This document shows, piece by piece, positions 49,537 to 58,904 of a DNA stretch of 64,000 nt; the stretch's first letter is position 1; the number at the start of each line of letters is the position of its first letter. The translations under genes and the position numbers were made by a program. The stretch is from Massilia sp. CF038 (GTDB taxonomy: Bacteria; Pseudomonadota; Gammaproteobacteria; Burkholderiales; Burkholderiaceae_D). The DNA lies in assembly GCF_900129765.1 (NCBI RefSeq), contig NZ_FQWU01000002.1, positions 682,001-746,000 on the forward strand, read 5' to 3'. The notes beneath the pieces were generated by a model, which saw nothing but the letters and a program-made list of their open reading frames with translations, was not told where the DNA came from and did not search any database.

Positions 49537-49560
49537 CTGTTGCGAACTCAGCAGCAACAG
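49537..49560. promoter_or_regulatory. Inverted repeat, candidate activator (UAS) site
   Basis: CTGTTGC - N10 - GCAACAG, perfect 7-bp arms, lying about 105 bp and 82 bp from the -24 elements of the two divergent sigma54 promoters, the distance expected of an enhancer site. CTGTTGC half-sites also occur upstream of tonB (60466-60472; CAACAG at 60519). Confidence 0.45.
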
Positions 49561-49629
49561 CGCCATGCCGCGCATGCAAGCGCACCAGGAGCCCCGTCAA
49601 ATCAAGGACTTGGGCACATCCATCGACGC

Positions 49630-49645
49630 TGGCACGCTCCCTGCT
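49630..49645 (+). promoter_or_regulatory. Sigma54 promoter of the rhodanese-TonB receptor operon
   Basis: TGGCACGCTCCCTGCT: GG and GC are 10 bp apart (49631-49632, 49643-49644) and it differs from the tonB promoter at three spacer bases only. Predicted start about 49656, 35 bp before the ATG. Confidence 0.82.
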
Positions 49646-49690
49646 ATCGACAACAGGGCAAGCACACCCACTCAACCACAGGAGCACACC

Positions 49691-50152
49691 ATGAAGGCAG
49701 CAACCGTCTTGACCGCAGCAGCACTGATCCTCAGCACCGGCCTGGCATGGGCCCAGCAGACCCCGGCCGCACCGGCCGCGGCCGCGGAACCGTACAAGGC
49801 CATCACCCAGAAGCTCAATCGCCAGCAGCTTGATGGCCTGCTTACCTACCCGGACCAGGTGCTGCTGGTCGACGTGCGCCGCCCGGACGAGATCACCGCC
49901 ATCGGCGGCTTCCCGACTTACCTCAGCGTGCAAGCGAAGGACATTGAAAGCGGCGCCGTCTTCATCCCGCGTGACCGCAGCCTGATCACGATTTCGAACC
50001 ATGCCGGACGTGCGCTGAAAGCGGCAGACGCGCTGCTGGCCAAGGGCTTCAAGGTGGCCGGCGCGGTTGGCGTGCAGGATTACGAAGCAGAAGGCGGCAA
50101 GCTGACCAGGATCGCCGCACCCGCGCCCAAAGTAGCCGCCGTCACCAAATAA
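49691..50152 (+). CDS. Exported rhodanese-like protein lacking the catalytic Cys
   Basis: 153-residue exported protein with signal peptide (ALILSTGLAWAQ) and one rhodanese domain: LDGLLTYPDQVLLVDVRRPDE, then the active-site loop region ITISNHAGRALKAADALLAKG. In sulfurtransferases this loop is C-x4-R; here Ser102 stands where Cys should be and Arg107 is kept. Sulfur transfer by the usual persulfide is therefore unlikely, and a binding or regulatory role is more plausible. GGAG is 8 bp upstream. First gene of the plus-strand operon of the TonB island. Confidence 0.82.
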   Translation: MKAATVLTAAALILSTGLAWAQQTPAAPAAAAEPYKAITQKLNRQQLDGLLTYPDQVLLVDVRRPDEITAIGGFPTYLSVQAKDIESGAVFIPRDRSLITISNHAGRALKAADALLAKGFKVAGAVGVQDYEAEGGKLTRIAAPAPKVAAVTK

Positions 50153-50161
50153 GGCAGGACC

Positions 50162-50653
50162 ATGGACCCGATCGAAATTGCACGCCAGATCAGTGAATCA
50201 GCCATCGGCACCGCCTTGCGCGAGTCGCTGATCCTGTTTCCGCTGATCGAGGGCATCCACCTGCTCGGCCTTGCACTGTCGTTCGGGCTGATCTTCTTTA
50301 CCGATTTGCGCCTGATCGGCGTGTTCCTGCCGCACGTGCCGATCTCGCGCATTCTGCTGCAGCTGCGCCGCTGGATCTTTACCGGTTTTGCGCTCACCTT
50401 CGGCAGCGGCCTGCTGCTGCTCTGGGCCGAAGCCGACACCATGATCACCAACCCGGCTTTCCTTGCCAAGTGCGTCGCCATCGTCATTGCGCTTGCCAAC
50501 GCCCTCGCCTTCGAATTCGCCTGGGGCAAACGGGGCGCGGCCTGGGTAGACCAGGCGGTTGCACCGGCCGCTGCCCGCATCGCCGGCTGGGTGTCGCTCT
50601 CGTTCTGGACCCTTGCCACCGTTGGCGGCCGCCTGATTCCTTACTACGCCTGA
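50162..50653 (+). CDS. DUF6644 membrane protein, copy 1
   Basis: 163-residue inner-membrane protein with four transmembrane helices. Family marks: ALRESLILFPLIEGIHLLGL at the start, FTDLRLIGVFLPHVPISRIL, and FTGFALTFGSGLLLLWAEAD. The conserved His (EGIHLLGL) could bind heme or metal, as in small cytochrome-like membrane proteins, but this is inference. It lies 9 bp after the rhodanese gene and 7 bp before a second copy. Confidence 0.83.
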   Translation: MDPIEIARQISESAIGTALRESLILFPLIEGIHLLGLALSFGLIFFTDLRLIGVFLPHVPISRILLQLRRWIFTGFALTFGSGLLLLWAEADTMITNPAFLAKCVAIVIALANALAFEFAWGKRGAAWVDQAVAPAAARIAGWVSLSFWTLATVGGRLIPYYA

Positions 50654-50660
50654 GAACACC

Positions 50661-51134
50661 ATGACACCGATTGCAATTGCAGAAGCGCTGCAACAGACCG
50701 CGCTTGGCCTGGCAATGCGCAAGGCCCCAGAAAGTGCTGTTCTGGGCATCCAGATTGCCCACGTACTGGGCTTGATCCTGCTGCTCAGCACACTCGTTCT
50801 GATCAACCTGCGCCTGCTTGGCTGGGGCCTGCGCGACTTGCCCCTGCCACAGCTGATGCGCTCGACCCGCAAGGGACTGTGGCTTGGCCTGGTGCTGGCC
50901 ATCGGTTCCGGTTCGCTGCTGTTCCTGTCGGCGCCAGTGCACTACGCGGGCAATGCCGCCTTCGTACCCAAGATGGCACTGCTGGCGGTGGCCCTGCTGG
51001 TGCAGGCCAGCCTGTTTTCCGCTGTGACGCGGCGCGAAGCGCCTGCTGCAATGCTGGCCCGCTCCACTGCCGGGCTCTCGCTGGCGCTGTGGTTCAGCGT
51101 TGGCCTGGCGGGCCGCGCCATCGGCTTTGTCTGA
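50661..51134 (+). CDS. DUF6644 membrane protein, copy 2
   Basis: 157-residue paralogue of the previous gene: ESAVLGIQIAHVLGLILLLS, INLRLLGWGLRDLPLPQLMR, GLWLGLVLAIGSGSLLFLSA and YAGNAAFVPKMALLAVALL. The conserved His is kept (QIAHVLGL). The tandem pair could form a heterodimer. Cotranscribed with its neighbours. Confidence 0.83.
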   Translation: MTPIAIAEALQQTALGLAMRKAPESAVLGIQIAHVLGLILLLSTLVLINLRLLGWGLRDLPLPQLMRSTRKGLWLGLVLAIGSGSLLFLSAPVHYAGNAAFVPKMALLAVALLVQASLFSAVTRREAPAAMLARSTAGLSLALWFSVGLAGRAIGFV

Positions 51135-51160
51135 TTTCTATTTCAACCTGAGGAGAACCC

Positions 51161-51664
51161 ATGAAACACCTGCTTGCATCCATGACCCTGCTGGCCGCCA
51201 CCGGCGCCATCGCACAAACGCCGCCGGCACCACCGCCACCACCCGCACGCGGCCCGGCGCTTGACCTGGCACTGGAGGCCGCCCGCACGGCAGTTGACAA
51301 CTGCAGCACGCGCCAGCAAAAGGTCAGCGTCAGCGTGGTCGATTCGGCCGGCGTGCTCAAGGCCCTGCTGGCCAGCGACGGCGCCCATGCGCGCGGTGTT
51401 GCGTCCAGCACCAACAAGGCGCAGACCGCGCTTGCCTTCAACAGCGCCACCGGCGCCCTGGGCGAAAAGGCCAAGACCGATCCGGAACTGGCCGCAAAAA
51501 TCGCCGCCAATCCAAACTTTAACGCCCGTGGCGGCGGCGTCGTGCTGACAGAAAAAGGCGGCGCCGTGATCGGCGCGATCGGCGTGGGCGGCGCGCGCGG
51601 CAGCGATATCGATGAAGCCTGCGCCCTGGCCAGTATTGCGCAAGTTCAGAGCCGTCTTCAATAA
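51161..51664 (+). CDS. HbpS/GlcG-type heme-binding protein (DUF336), exported
   Basis: 167-residue exported protein: signal peptide and a Pro-rich stretch (QTPPAPPPPPARGPALDLAL), then the GlcG/HbpS fold with VSVSVVDSAGVLKALLASDG, TNKAQTALAFNSATGALGEK, and the C-terminal Gly-rich GGGVVLTEKGGAVIGAIGVG. HbpS-like proteins bind heme or corrinoids. AGGAG 7 bp upstream. In operon with a TonB receptor 20 bp downstream, so a ligand-capture role in uptake is plausible. Confidence 0.87.
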   Translation: MKHLLASMTLLAATGAIAQTPPAPPPPPARGPALDLALEAARTAVDNCSTRQQKVSVSVVDSAGVLKALLASDGAHARGVASSTNKAQTALAFNSATGALGEKAKTDPELAAKIAANPNFNARGGGVVLTEKGGAVIGAIGVGGARGSDIDEACALASIAQVQSRLQ

Positions 51665-51684
51665 ACAGAAAGGAAGCAAGTCTC

Positions 51685-53757
51685 ATGCACCACCGCTCCA
51701 CCATCAAACTGACCGTGCTCGCCGCGCTGCTGGCGGCCTTTGGCCCGGCGCAGGCGAGCGGTGTGCCCACTCTCAAGGAGGTGTTGGTCAAGGCTGGCGA
51801 GGGCGCACAGCTGGGCGTGGCCGATTCCGCCACCGAAGGCACCGTCGGCGCCCAGCAGATTGCCACTCGCCCCCTCTTGCGTGCGGCCGAACTGATCGAA
51901 ACCATCCCGGGCATGATCGTTACCCAGCATTCGGGCGACGGCAAGGCAAACCAGTTCTTCCTGCGCGGCTTCAATCTGGACCACGGCAGCGACTTTGCCA
52001 CCACCGTGGGCGGGGTCCCGGTGAATGTGGTCAGCCACGGGCACGGCCAGGGCTACATGGATCTTAATTTTGTGATCCCGGAACTGGTGTCCACGGTGCG
52101 CTACCGCAAAGGCGTGTACGCGGCTGAAGATGGCGATTTTTCCGCAACCGGGTCGGCCCGTATCGACTATCAGCGCGTTCTGGACCAACCCTTCATTGAC
52201 CTGACGGTCGGCCCACACAACTTCCGCCGCACACTGGCGGCGGGCAGCACCAGCGTTGGCGACCATGCGCTGCTCGCCGCCATCGAGGCCGGCACCAATG
52301 ATGGCCCATGGGATCAGCCGGAACGGCTGCACAAGGTCAACGCCTTGCTGCGCTGGTCGCTGGGCACGGCATCGAACGGCTATGCCCTTACTGCGCAAGC
52401 CTACCGCTCGCACTGGATCGCCACTGAACACGTGCCGGAACGCGCCATTGTCAGCGGCGAAATTGGCCGCTTCGGCGCCCTGTCCGGTGACGACGGCGGC
52501 CAGACCCACCGCTACAGCCTGGGCGCTGAATGGGCGCGCAGCGACGCCGCAGGCAGCACCCGTGCCAACGCCTACCTTGTCGACTATGGCCTGAACCTGT
52601 TTTCCGCGCCGTCCGGCTTCATCAATGGGCCGGAGGGCGACCAGCACGAGCAGGCCGACGCTCGCCTGTTCTGGGGTGGCGCCGTGCAGCAAAGCTCTCC
52701 CCTGAAAAACGGCGAACTGGCCGCTGGGCTGCAACTGCGCCACGACCGGGCACGGACCCTGGGCTTGTACCGCACTGTCGCGCGTGTCCGCGGCGCCACC
52801 ATTCGCCAGGACCGCGTCAGCGAGACCGAGGCCGGTATGTATGGTGTCTGGCACAACGACTGGGCGCCCTGGTTGCGCACCTCGCTCGCCGTGCGCCACG
52901 ACCGCATCGACGCCAGCGCCACATCGACCGGCGGCGCCTTCAATGGCGACAACGGTGGCGATGTCAGCGCCGGCCAGACCAGCCCCAAACTAAGCGTCGT
53001 GCTCACGCCTTCAGCACAGATCGAAGTCTTCATCAACTGGGGGCGCGGCTTTCACAGCAACGATGTGCGCGGCGCCACCAGCACCGTCAACCCGGCCGAT
53101 GGCAGTCCGTCAGACAAGCTGGGGCTGTTCGCCCAGGCCAAGGGCGGCGAACTGGGGCTGCGCGTGCAGCCCGTCAAGGGCTGGACCAGCAGCGTCTCGT
53201 TGTGGCGCATGTCGCTCGCTTCGGAGCTGGTGTTTGTCGGCGACGACGGCGTCACTGAAGCGCGCGGTGCCTCCCGCCGCCACGGCATTGAATGGTCCAA
53301 CTACCTGACCCCGGCCCCGGGCATCATCGTCGACGCCGATCTGGCCGTCTCGCGGGCACGCTTTCGCGAGCCGGTCGAGGGCGGCGGCCGCGAGGTGCCC
53401 AACGCGGTGCCGCTGACCGCCTCGCTTGGCGTCAGCGTTGACCAGGGCCTGGCCTGGTTTGGGGGCCTGCGCACGCGCTTCATTGGCAAGTACGCGCTGG
53501 AAGAAACCGGCGTCCAGAAGTCGCGCCCAGTCTTCACCACCAACCTCAAGCTCGGTTACCGCGTCAACAAGGACTGGCAGCTCGCTTTGGATGTGCTCAA
53601 CCTGTTCGACCGCAATGCCAACGACATCGAATACTGGGGAGCCGCCTGCACCCGCGCCGAACAGGCCAGTGGCGCCTGCGGCGATGGCATTGAAGGCCGC
53701 CTGATCCACCCACTCGAACCCCGAACCTTGCGCGCCAGCGTGCGCGCCACGTTCTGA
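51685..53757 (+). CDS. TonB-dependent outer-membrane receptor 1
   Basis: 690-residue receptor: signal peptide (LAALLAAFGPAQA), plug domain (LLRAAELIETIPGMIVTQHS, NQFFLRGFNLDHGSDFATTV, GGVPVNVVSHGHGQGYMDLN) and a 22-strand-type barrel ending in ...ASVRATF with a terminal Phe. A Cys pair near the end (AACTRAEQASGACGDGIEG) probably forms a surface-loop disulfide. No TonB box was assigned with certainty. Ligand unknown. Followed 34 bp later by a second receptor. Confidence 0.93.
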   Translation: MHHRSTIKLTVLAALLAAFGPAQASGVPTLKEVLVKAGEGAQLGVADSATEGTVGAQQIATRPLLRAAELIETIPGMIVTQHSGDGKANQFFLRGFNLDHGSDFATTVGGVPVNVVSHGHGQGYMDLNFVIPELVSTVRYRKGVYAAEDGDFSATGSARIDYQRVLDQPFIDLTVGPHNFRRTLAAGSTSVGDHALLAAIEAGTNDGPWDQPERLHKVNALLRWSLGTASNGYALTAQAYRSHWIATEHVPERAIVSGEIGRFGALSGDDGGQTHRYSLGAEWARSDAAGSTRANAYLVDYGLNLFSAPSGFINGPEGDQHEQADARLFWGGAVQQSSPLKNGELAAGLQLRHDRARTLGLYRTVARVRGATIRQDRVSETEAGMYGVWHNDWAPWLRTSLAVRHDRIDASATSTGGAFNGDNGGDVSAGQTSPKLSVVLTPSAQIEVFINWGRGFHSNDVRGATSTVNPADGSPSDKLGLFAQAKGGELGLRVQPVKGWTSSVSLWRMSLASELVFVGDDGVTEARGASRRHGIEWSNYLTPAPGIIVDADLAVSRARFREPVEGGGREVPNAVPLTASLGVSVDQGLAWFGGLRTRFIGKYALEETGVQKSRPVFTTNLKLGYRVNKDWQLALDVLNLFDRNANDIEYWGAACTRAEQASGACGDGIEGRLIHPLEPRTLRASVRATF

Positions 53758-53791
53758 CCAAACACACCACTCCACCATCAGAAAGAAAGCC

Positions 53792-56296
53792 ATGAACAAG
53801 CAAGTACCACAGCCATCGATCTTCAAGCTGCGAAAGAGCAGCGCCGCCGTCGTCGTTGCCCTGACCATTCTCGCTGCCCCGGCCGCGCAGTCGCAGGAGG
53901 CGCCGAAGGCGGCCGACGAAGACGTCGTCACGCTCGACAACGTCACCGTCACCTCGCGCAACCGCGAAGAGCTGGCGCAGGATATCCCGGTGCCGGTATC
54001 GGTCGTCAGCGGCGCCACGCTGGAGCGTGACAACGTGGTCGGCATTGCCGGCCTCACGCAAAAAGTGCCCAATCTTGGACTGTTTGGCAGCAACCCGCGC
54101 CAGACTAGCATCTCGATCCGCGGCATTGGCAAGAACGCCGCCAACGACACCATGGAACCCAGCGTCGGCGTGATCGTCGACGGTGTCACCAGCGCTTACG
54201 TGGGCCAGAACTGGACCGACTGGGTCGACCTGGACCGGATTGAAGTCATCCGCGGACCACAAGGCACCCTGCTCGGGAAAAACACCACGCTGGGCGTGAT
54301 CAACATCACCACCAAGGCGCCCAGCTTCACGCCCGCTTACGTGTACGAAGCGCGCCTGGGCAGTTACAACAACCTGGAAGGCAAATTCTCGGCCACCGGT
54401 CCGATCGTCGATAATGTCCTTGCCTACCGAGGCTCCTTCTTCATCAACAAGAAGGACGGAGTACTGAACAACACCTGGCAATCGGGCCCTGAAACCTGGA
54501 ACGAAACCTACCGCGTGGGCGGACGCCTGCAGTTCCTGCTCACCCCAAGCAAGGACCTGTCGGCGCGCATCATCCTCGACCAGATCCAGTCCAGCGAGAA
54601 CGGCAATAAGTCCCTGCTGGTGAACAATGGCCCTGCCACCTTCGCCGACGGCCCGGCCCGCACCACCACCTTCCAGAGCCGCCTGTCGCGCAGCTACTTT
54701 AACAACAGCGACGGCAGCACGTACCAGCCCGTGTATGGGAACAACCAGATCGAGGATTCTCAGGCACGCCCTCAGCGCACGCGCCAGAGCGGTGCCTCGG
54801 CTGAAATCAACAAGAATCTGGCGAATGGCTTTGCGCTCACGTCGATTACAGCATGGCGCGAGCAGTACTTCGACATCAAAAATGGTGGCGTAACGCGCTT
54901 TGACATCGGCAACGGCGGCCAGCAGCTGTGGAACAAGCAGCTCTCGCAAGAGCTGCGTCTGACCTCGCCGCTGGACGCTAAGATCGATTACCAGGTCGGC
55001 CTGTACGCGCTCAAGGCCAAGGTCTACAGCGACGACCCGACCTCCTTCGGTGCCGATGGCGGCGCCTTCAACGCCTCCAACGCGCAGTATGCTGCGCTCA
55101 GCGCGCCCCAGTACCGCGGCCTGCTGCGCGCCTCGCAAGATGGCGTCTACCGCTCGTATGTGCTGGAGCCGAAGACCACCAGTCTGGCCGCCTTCGGCCA
55201 GGCCAACTGGCATGTGACTGACAAGGCCACGATCACTGCCGGCCTGCGCGACACCCAGGAGAAAAAACAGGGCCGCAACCGCCGCGAACTGGACCGCGCC
55301 GGCAGCGCACTCACCAACGACACCGGTACCGACAACAGCAAGGCCGGACAGTATGGTCTGAATCTGGCCAATGCAGCCGACCTGGCAGCGTGGAACGCGG
55401 CCAAGGCGCTCTACACCAATGCCATTGGCGGCGCTGGTGGCGTCTACGACTGGAAACAGGGCGAGCAAATCGACAGCAACTCGGTATCGTGGCTGCTTAG
55501 TCCAAGCTACAAGGTGACCGACAATGTGCTGCTGTATGGCTCGGCATCGCAAGGCGAAAAATCGGGTGCGGTCGAATTTGTGACAGCGTCTGGCGCCACC
55601 CTCGGCACGCCGCAGAATGTGCGTCCTGAAAAAGCGCGCAACTACGAGCTTGGCGTCAAGAGCGTGTTCCTCAATCATGCCCTGCTGTTCAACGCCAATC
55701 TGTACCAGATTACGGTGACGGACTACCAGTCCAACCTGACGGTGGAAGACACGACCTCCACGACTGGTCTGCGTACCTACCTGGGTAACATCCCGGGTGT
55801 GCGCGCACGCGGCCTGGAACTGGAAGCGAACTACGCGGCCACGCGCAATCTGAAGGTCAATTTGAATGCGTCCTTCAACCGTGCCGTCTACCTCGATTAC
55901 AGCACGCTTGCACCGGATACCTCGACCGCGCAGCTGGTCAACTTCGCTGGCCGCCAGCTGCATGGCGCGCCAAAAGTCATTGTGAATGCGGGCTTCGACT
56001 ATGCGCATCCGATCGGCAGTTACCTGGGACGGGTGTTTGTCAACAACGCCTACCGTTCCGGCACTTACCTGGCGGCCAACCAGTCGGAGAACACCTATCA
56101 GGCAGCGTACTCGCTGCTCGATGCTGGCCTGACATTCGGCACCCGCGACGGCCGGTACGAGTTGTCCGTGGTCGGTAAAAACCTGACTGACAAGGATTAC
56201 GCCACCGGCGCCGGCACCTACAGCGGATCGGGTGCGATCACGGTGCAACCGGGGTATGATCGGACCTTTGCCGTAGTGTTCCGCGCCAAACTGTAA
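53792..56296 (+). CDS. TonB-dependent outer-membrane receptor 2
   Basis: 834-residue receptor. Signal peptide ends PAAQSQEAPK; a TonB-box-like DNVTVTSRNREELAQDIPV precedes the plug (ISIRGIGKNAANDTMEPSVG, LDRIEVIRGPQGTLLGKNTT, GVINITTKAPS), then the barrel and a C-terminal GYDRTFAVVFRAKL. This is the iron-complex/sphingomonad-type receptor class often used for diverse organic substrates. AAAGAAAG precedes the ATG. Last gene before a large inverted repeat. Confidence 0.94.
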   Translation: MNKQVPQPSIFKLRKSSAAVVVALTILAAPAAQSQEAPKAADEDVVTLDNVTVTSRNREELAQDIPVPVSVVSGATLERDNVVGIAGLTQKVPNLGLFGSNPRQTSISIRGIGKNAANDTMEPSVGVIVDGVTSAYVGQNWTDWVDLDRIEVIRGPQGTLLGKNTTLGVINITTKAPSFTPAYVYEARLGSYNNLEGKFSATGPIVDNVLAYRGSFFINKKDGVLNNTWQSGPETWNETYRVGGRLQFLLTPSKDLSARIILDQIQSSENGNKSLLVNNGPATFADGPARTTTFQSRLSRSYFNNSDGSTYQPVYGNNQIEDSQARPQRTRQSGASAEINKNLANGFALTSITAWREQYFDIKNGGVTRFDIGNGGQQLWNKQLSQELRLTSPLDAKIDYQVGLYALKAKVYSDDPTSFGADGGAFNASNAQYAALSAPQYRGLLRASQDGVYRSYVLEPKTTSLAAFGQANWHVTDKATITAGLRDTQEKKQGRNRRELDRAGSALTNDTGTDNSKAGQYGLNLANAADLAAWNAAKALYTNAIGGAGGVYDWKQGEQIDSNSVSWLLSPSYKVTDNVLLYGSASQGEKSGAVEFVTASGATLGTPQNVRPEKARNYELGVKSVFLNHALLFNANLYQITVTDYQSNLTVEDTTSTTGLRTYLGNIPGVRARGLELEANYAATRNLKVNLNASFNRAVYLDYSTLAPDTSTAQLVNFAGRQLHGAPKVIVNAGFDYAHPIGSYLGRVFVNNAYRSGTYLAANQSENTYQAAYSLLDAGLTFGTRDGRYELSVVGKNLTDKDYATGAGTYSGSGAITVQPGYDRTFAVVFRAKL

Positions 56297-56312
56297 GTAA
56301 ATACAACCAACA

Positions 56313-56419
56313 TCGTCCTCGCGCAGGCGCTGGCGCATGCGCCAGCCCCATAGCACCTTACCGAATACGTTCAGCGTGCTATGGGGCTGGCGCATGCGCC
56401 AGCGCCTTCGCGAGGACGA
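56313..56419. repeat. 44-bp near-perfect inverted repeat (paired REP-like element)
   Basis: Left arm 56313-56356 and right arm 56376-56419 are complementary at 43 of 44 positions around a 19-base loop. Each arm contains the internal palindrome CTGGCGCATGCGCCAG. The outer 17 bases of each arm are the same core, (C)GCCTTCGCGAGG(A/G)CGA, found in the REP-like copies at 22123 and 62196. It lies between the second TonB receptor and the dienelactone hydrolase and would fold into a very stable RNA hairpin. Confidence 0.9.
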
Positions 56420-56444
56420 CAAACAGTCCAAGGAGATGCACACG

Positions 56445-57329
56445 ATGACACGATTGACCCAACACGATTTCGACCCCGAAGTGCTCAAGCTGTTCGACCA
56501 GTACGTGCACGGCCAGCTTGACCGCCGCGGCTTCCTGTCTCAGGCCGGACGCTATGCGGTGGGCGGCGCCACTGCGGCCAGCCTGCTGACTGCCCTGTCC
56601 CCGAGCTTTGCCGCCACCGTGGTGGCGCCCACCGACCCGCGCATCAAGGCCAGTTACGTCGAGTATCCATCGCCCAACGGCTACGGTACCCTGCGCGGCT
56701 ACCTGGTGCAGCCAGCCAACGCCAAGGGCAAGCTGCCCACGGTGCTGGTGGTGCACGAGAACCGCGGCCTGAACCCGCACATTGAAGACGTGGCGCGCCG
56801 CCTGGCGCTCGACAATTTCATCGCATTCGCGCCGGACGCGCTGTTCCCGCTGGGCGGCTACCCGGGTGACGAAGACAAGGCGCGCGAGCTGTTTGGCAAA
56901 CTCGATCAGACCAAAACCCGCGCCGACTTTGTAGCTGCCGCCGAAGTCCTCAAGAAGTTTCCGAATGGGAATGGAAAAGTGGGCGTGGTCGGCTTCTGCT
57001 ACGGCGGCGGCATTGCCAACTACCTGCCCACGGTGCTCAAACTGGACGCCTCCGTGCCGTTCTACGGTGCCCAGGCGCCAGCGGCGGAAGTGCCGAAGAT
57101 CAAAACGCCGTTGTTAATTCACGACGCCGAGAAGGATGAACGCGTCCTCGCCGGCTGGCCCGCCTACGAAGAAGCACTCAAGGCCAACAAGGTCGATTAT
57201 CAGCACTTTGTGTACGCGGGCGCGCAGCACGGCTTCAACAACGACACCACGCCGCGCTTCGACGAAGCCGCTGCCAAACTGGCCTGGCAGCGCACGGTGG
57301 ACTTCTTCAAGAAGCACCTGCATGGCTAG
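56445..57329 (+). CDS. Dienelactone hydrolase-family protein with Tat-like signal
   Basis: 294-residue alpha/beta hydrolase of the YghX/dienelactone hydrolase group. The N-terminal DRRGFLSQAGRYAVGGATAA (26-45) resembles a Tat signal after a soluble lead (FDPEVLKLFDQYVHGQ). Nucleophile Cys185 lies in VGFCYGGG; acid and base are in IHDAEKDERV and GAQHGFNND. ATG 56445 was chosen because AGGAG is 9 bp upstream, whereas the open frame above it runs through the inverted repeat. Last gene of the plus-strand block before the sigma54 activator. Confidence 0.9.
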   Translation: MTRLTQHDFDPEVLKLFDQYVHGQLDRRGFLSQAGRYAVGGATAASLLTALSPSFAATVVAPTDPRIKASYVEYPSPNGYGTLRGYLVQPANAKGKLPTVLVVHENRGLNPHIEDVARRLALDNFIAFAPDALFPLGGYPGDEDKARELFGKLDQTKTRADFVAAAEVLKKFPNGNGKVGVVGFCYGGGIANYLPTVLKLDASVPFYGAQAPAAEVPKIKTPLLIHDAEKDERVLAGWPAYEEALKANKVDYQHFVYAGAQHGFNNDTTPRFDEAAAKLAWQRTVDFFKKHLHG

Positions 57330-57368
57330 GATCTGCATAAGCTAGCGCAGAATCATTCGTTCTCAAAG

Positions 57369-57410
57369 GCGCCCCGCTTGCGTAGCCTGACAAGCTACAG
57401 AAAGGGGCGC
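57369..57410 (+). promoter_or_regulatory. Leader hairpin covering the Shine-Dalgarno of the sigma54 activator gene
   Basis: GCGCCCC (57369-57375) pairs with GGGGCGC (57404-57410), which contains the Shine-Dalgarno AAAGGGG; inside, GTAGC (57382-57386) pairs with GCTAC (57394-57398). The start codon follows at 57414. Folding would hide the ribosome binding site. Confidence 0.5.
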
Positions 57411-57413
57411 ATC

Positions 57414-58475
<1,062 letters not shown>

Positions 58476-58493
58476 CGGCCGCTTCATCATCAT

Positions 58494-58904
58494 TTATCCG
58501 CCTGGCGCGGTGAGCACGGACAGCTTGCTCACCCCGCTGCGAGAAATGGCCGCCATGGCCTTGGCCACGGGTTTGTATGGCACCGTTTCATCCGCCTGCA
58601 GACTCAGGGCCAGCTCCGGATTGGTCTTCAGCAGGCCTTTCAGTTCCAGCTCCAGCGCATCCAGTGCGACTTCGCGCTTGTCGATGAAGACCTTGCCGTC
58701 ATGGTCAACACTGACCGTGACTGCCTTGACGGCATCTGGCGGCGCGGTGGACGCCGTTTGCGGAAGGTTGATACGCACCGCATTGTTAAGCAGCGGCGCC
58801 GTCAGGATGAACACCACCATCAGCACCAGCATCACGTCCACCAGCGGTGTGATGTTAATTTCGCTCAGCACGTCAGCATTGCCCGATCCGGTAGAAAACG
58901 CCAT
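58494..58904 (-). CDS. exbD: ExbD, TonB-complex proton channel subunit
   Basis: 136-residue ExbD/TolR-family protein with one N-terminal transmembrane helix carrying the essential Asp (INITPLVDVMLVLMVVFILT) and a periplasmic domain. With ExbB it drives TonB by the proton motive force. Its ATG overlaps the exbB stop (TAATG), so translation is coupled. Third gene of the tonB-exbB-exbD operon, convergent with the sigma54 activator gene. Confidence 0.94.
   Translation of the reverse strand: MAFSTGSGNADVLSEINITPLVDVMLVLMVVFILTAPLLNNAVRINLPQTASTAPPDAVKAVTVSVDHDGKVFIDKREVALDALELELKGLLKTNPELALSLQADETVPYKPVAKAMAAISRSGVSKLSVLTAPGG

Larger units (their letters stand above)
49370..49690. other. 321-bp divergent control region of the TonB island
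   Basis: Gene-free. It contains two opposed sigma54 promoters (49428-49443 minus, 49630-49645 plus) with a 7-bp inverted repeat between them (49537-49560) that could be the shared activator site. A weaker TGGCAG...ATGC sequence at 49472 was not counted. No additional ORF seen. Confidence 0.75.

Noticed and set aside
53597-56488. A 963-codon open frame antisense to the second TonB receptor
   Set aside because: The plus strand encodes a complete receptor with signal peptide, plug and C-terminal Phe-class barrel; the antisense frame has no recognisable domain and is a by-product of GC-rich codon use.
57213-57230. A 9/10 operator match inside the dienelactone hydrolase gene
   Set aside because: Coding position with no gene start downstream at promoter distance; taken as chance.
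57368-57381. GG-N10-GC upstream of the sigma54 activator gene
   Set aside because: Only the GG/GC spacing and TTGC match; the -24 element lacks TGGCAC and the bases are better explained by the leader hairpin.
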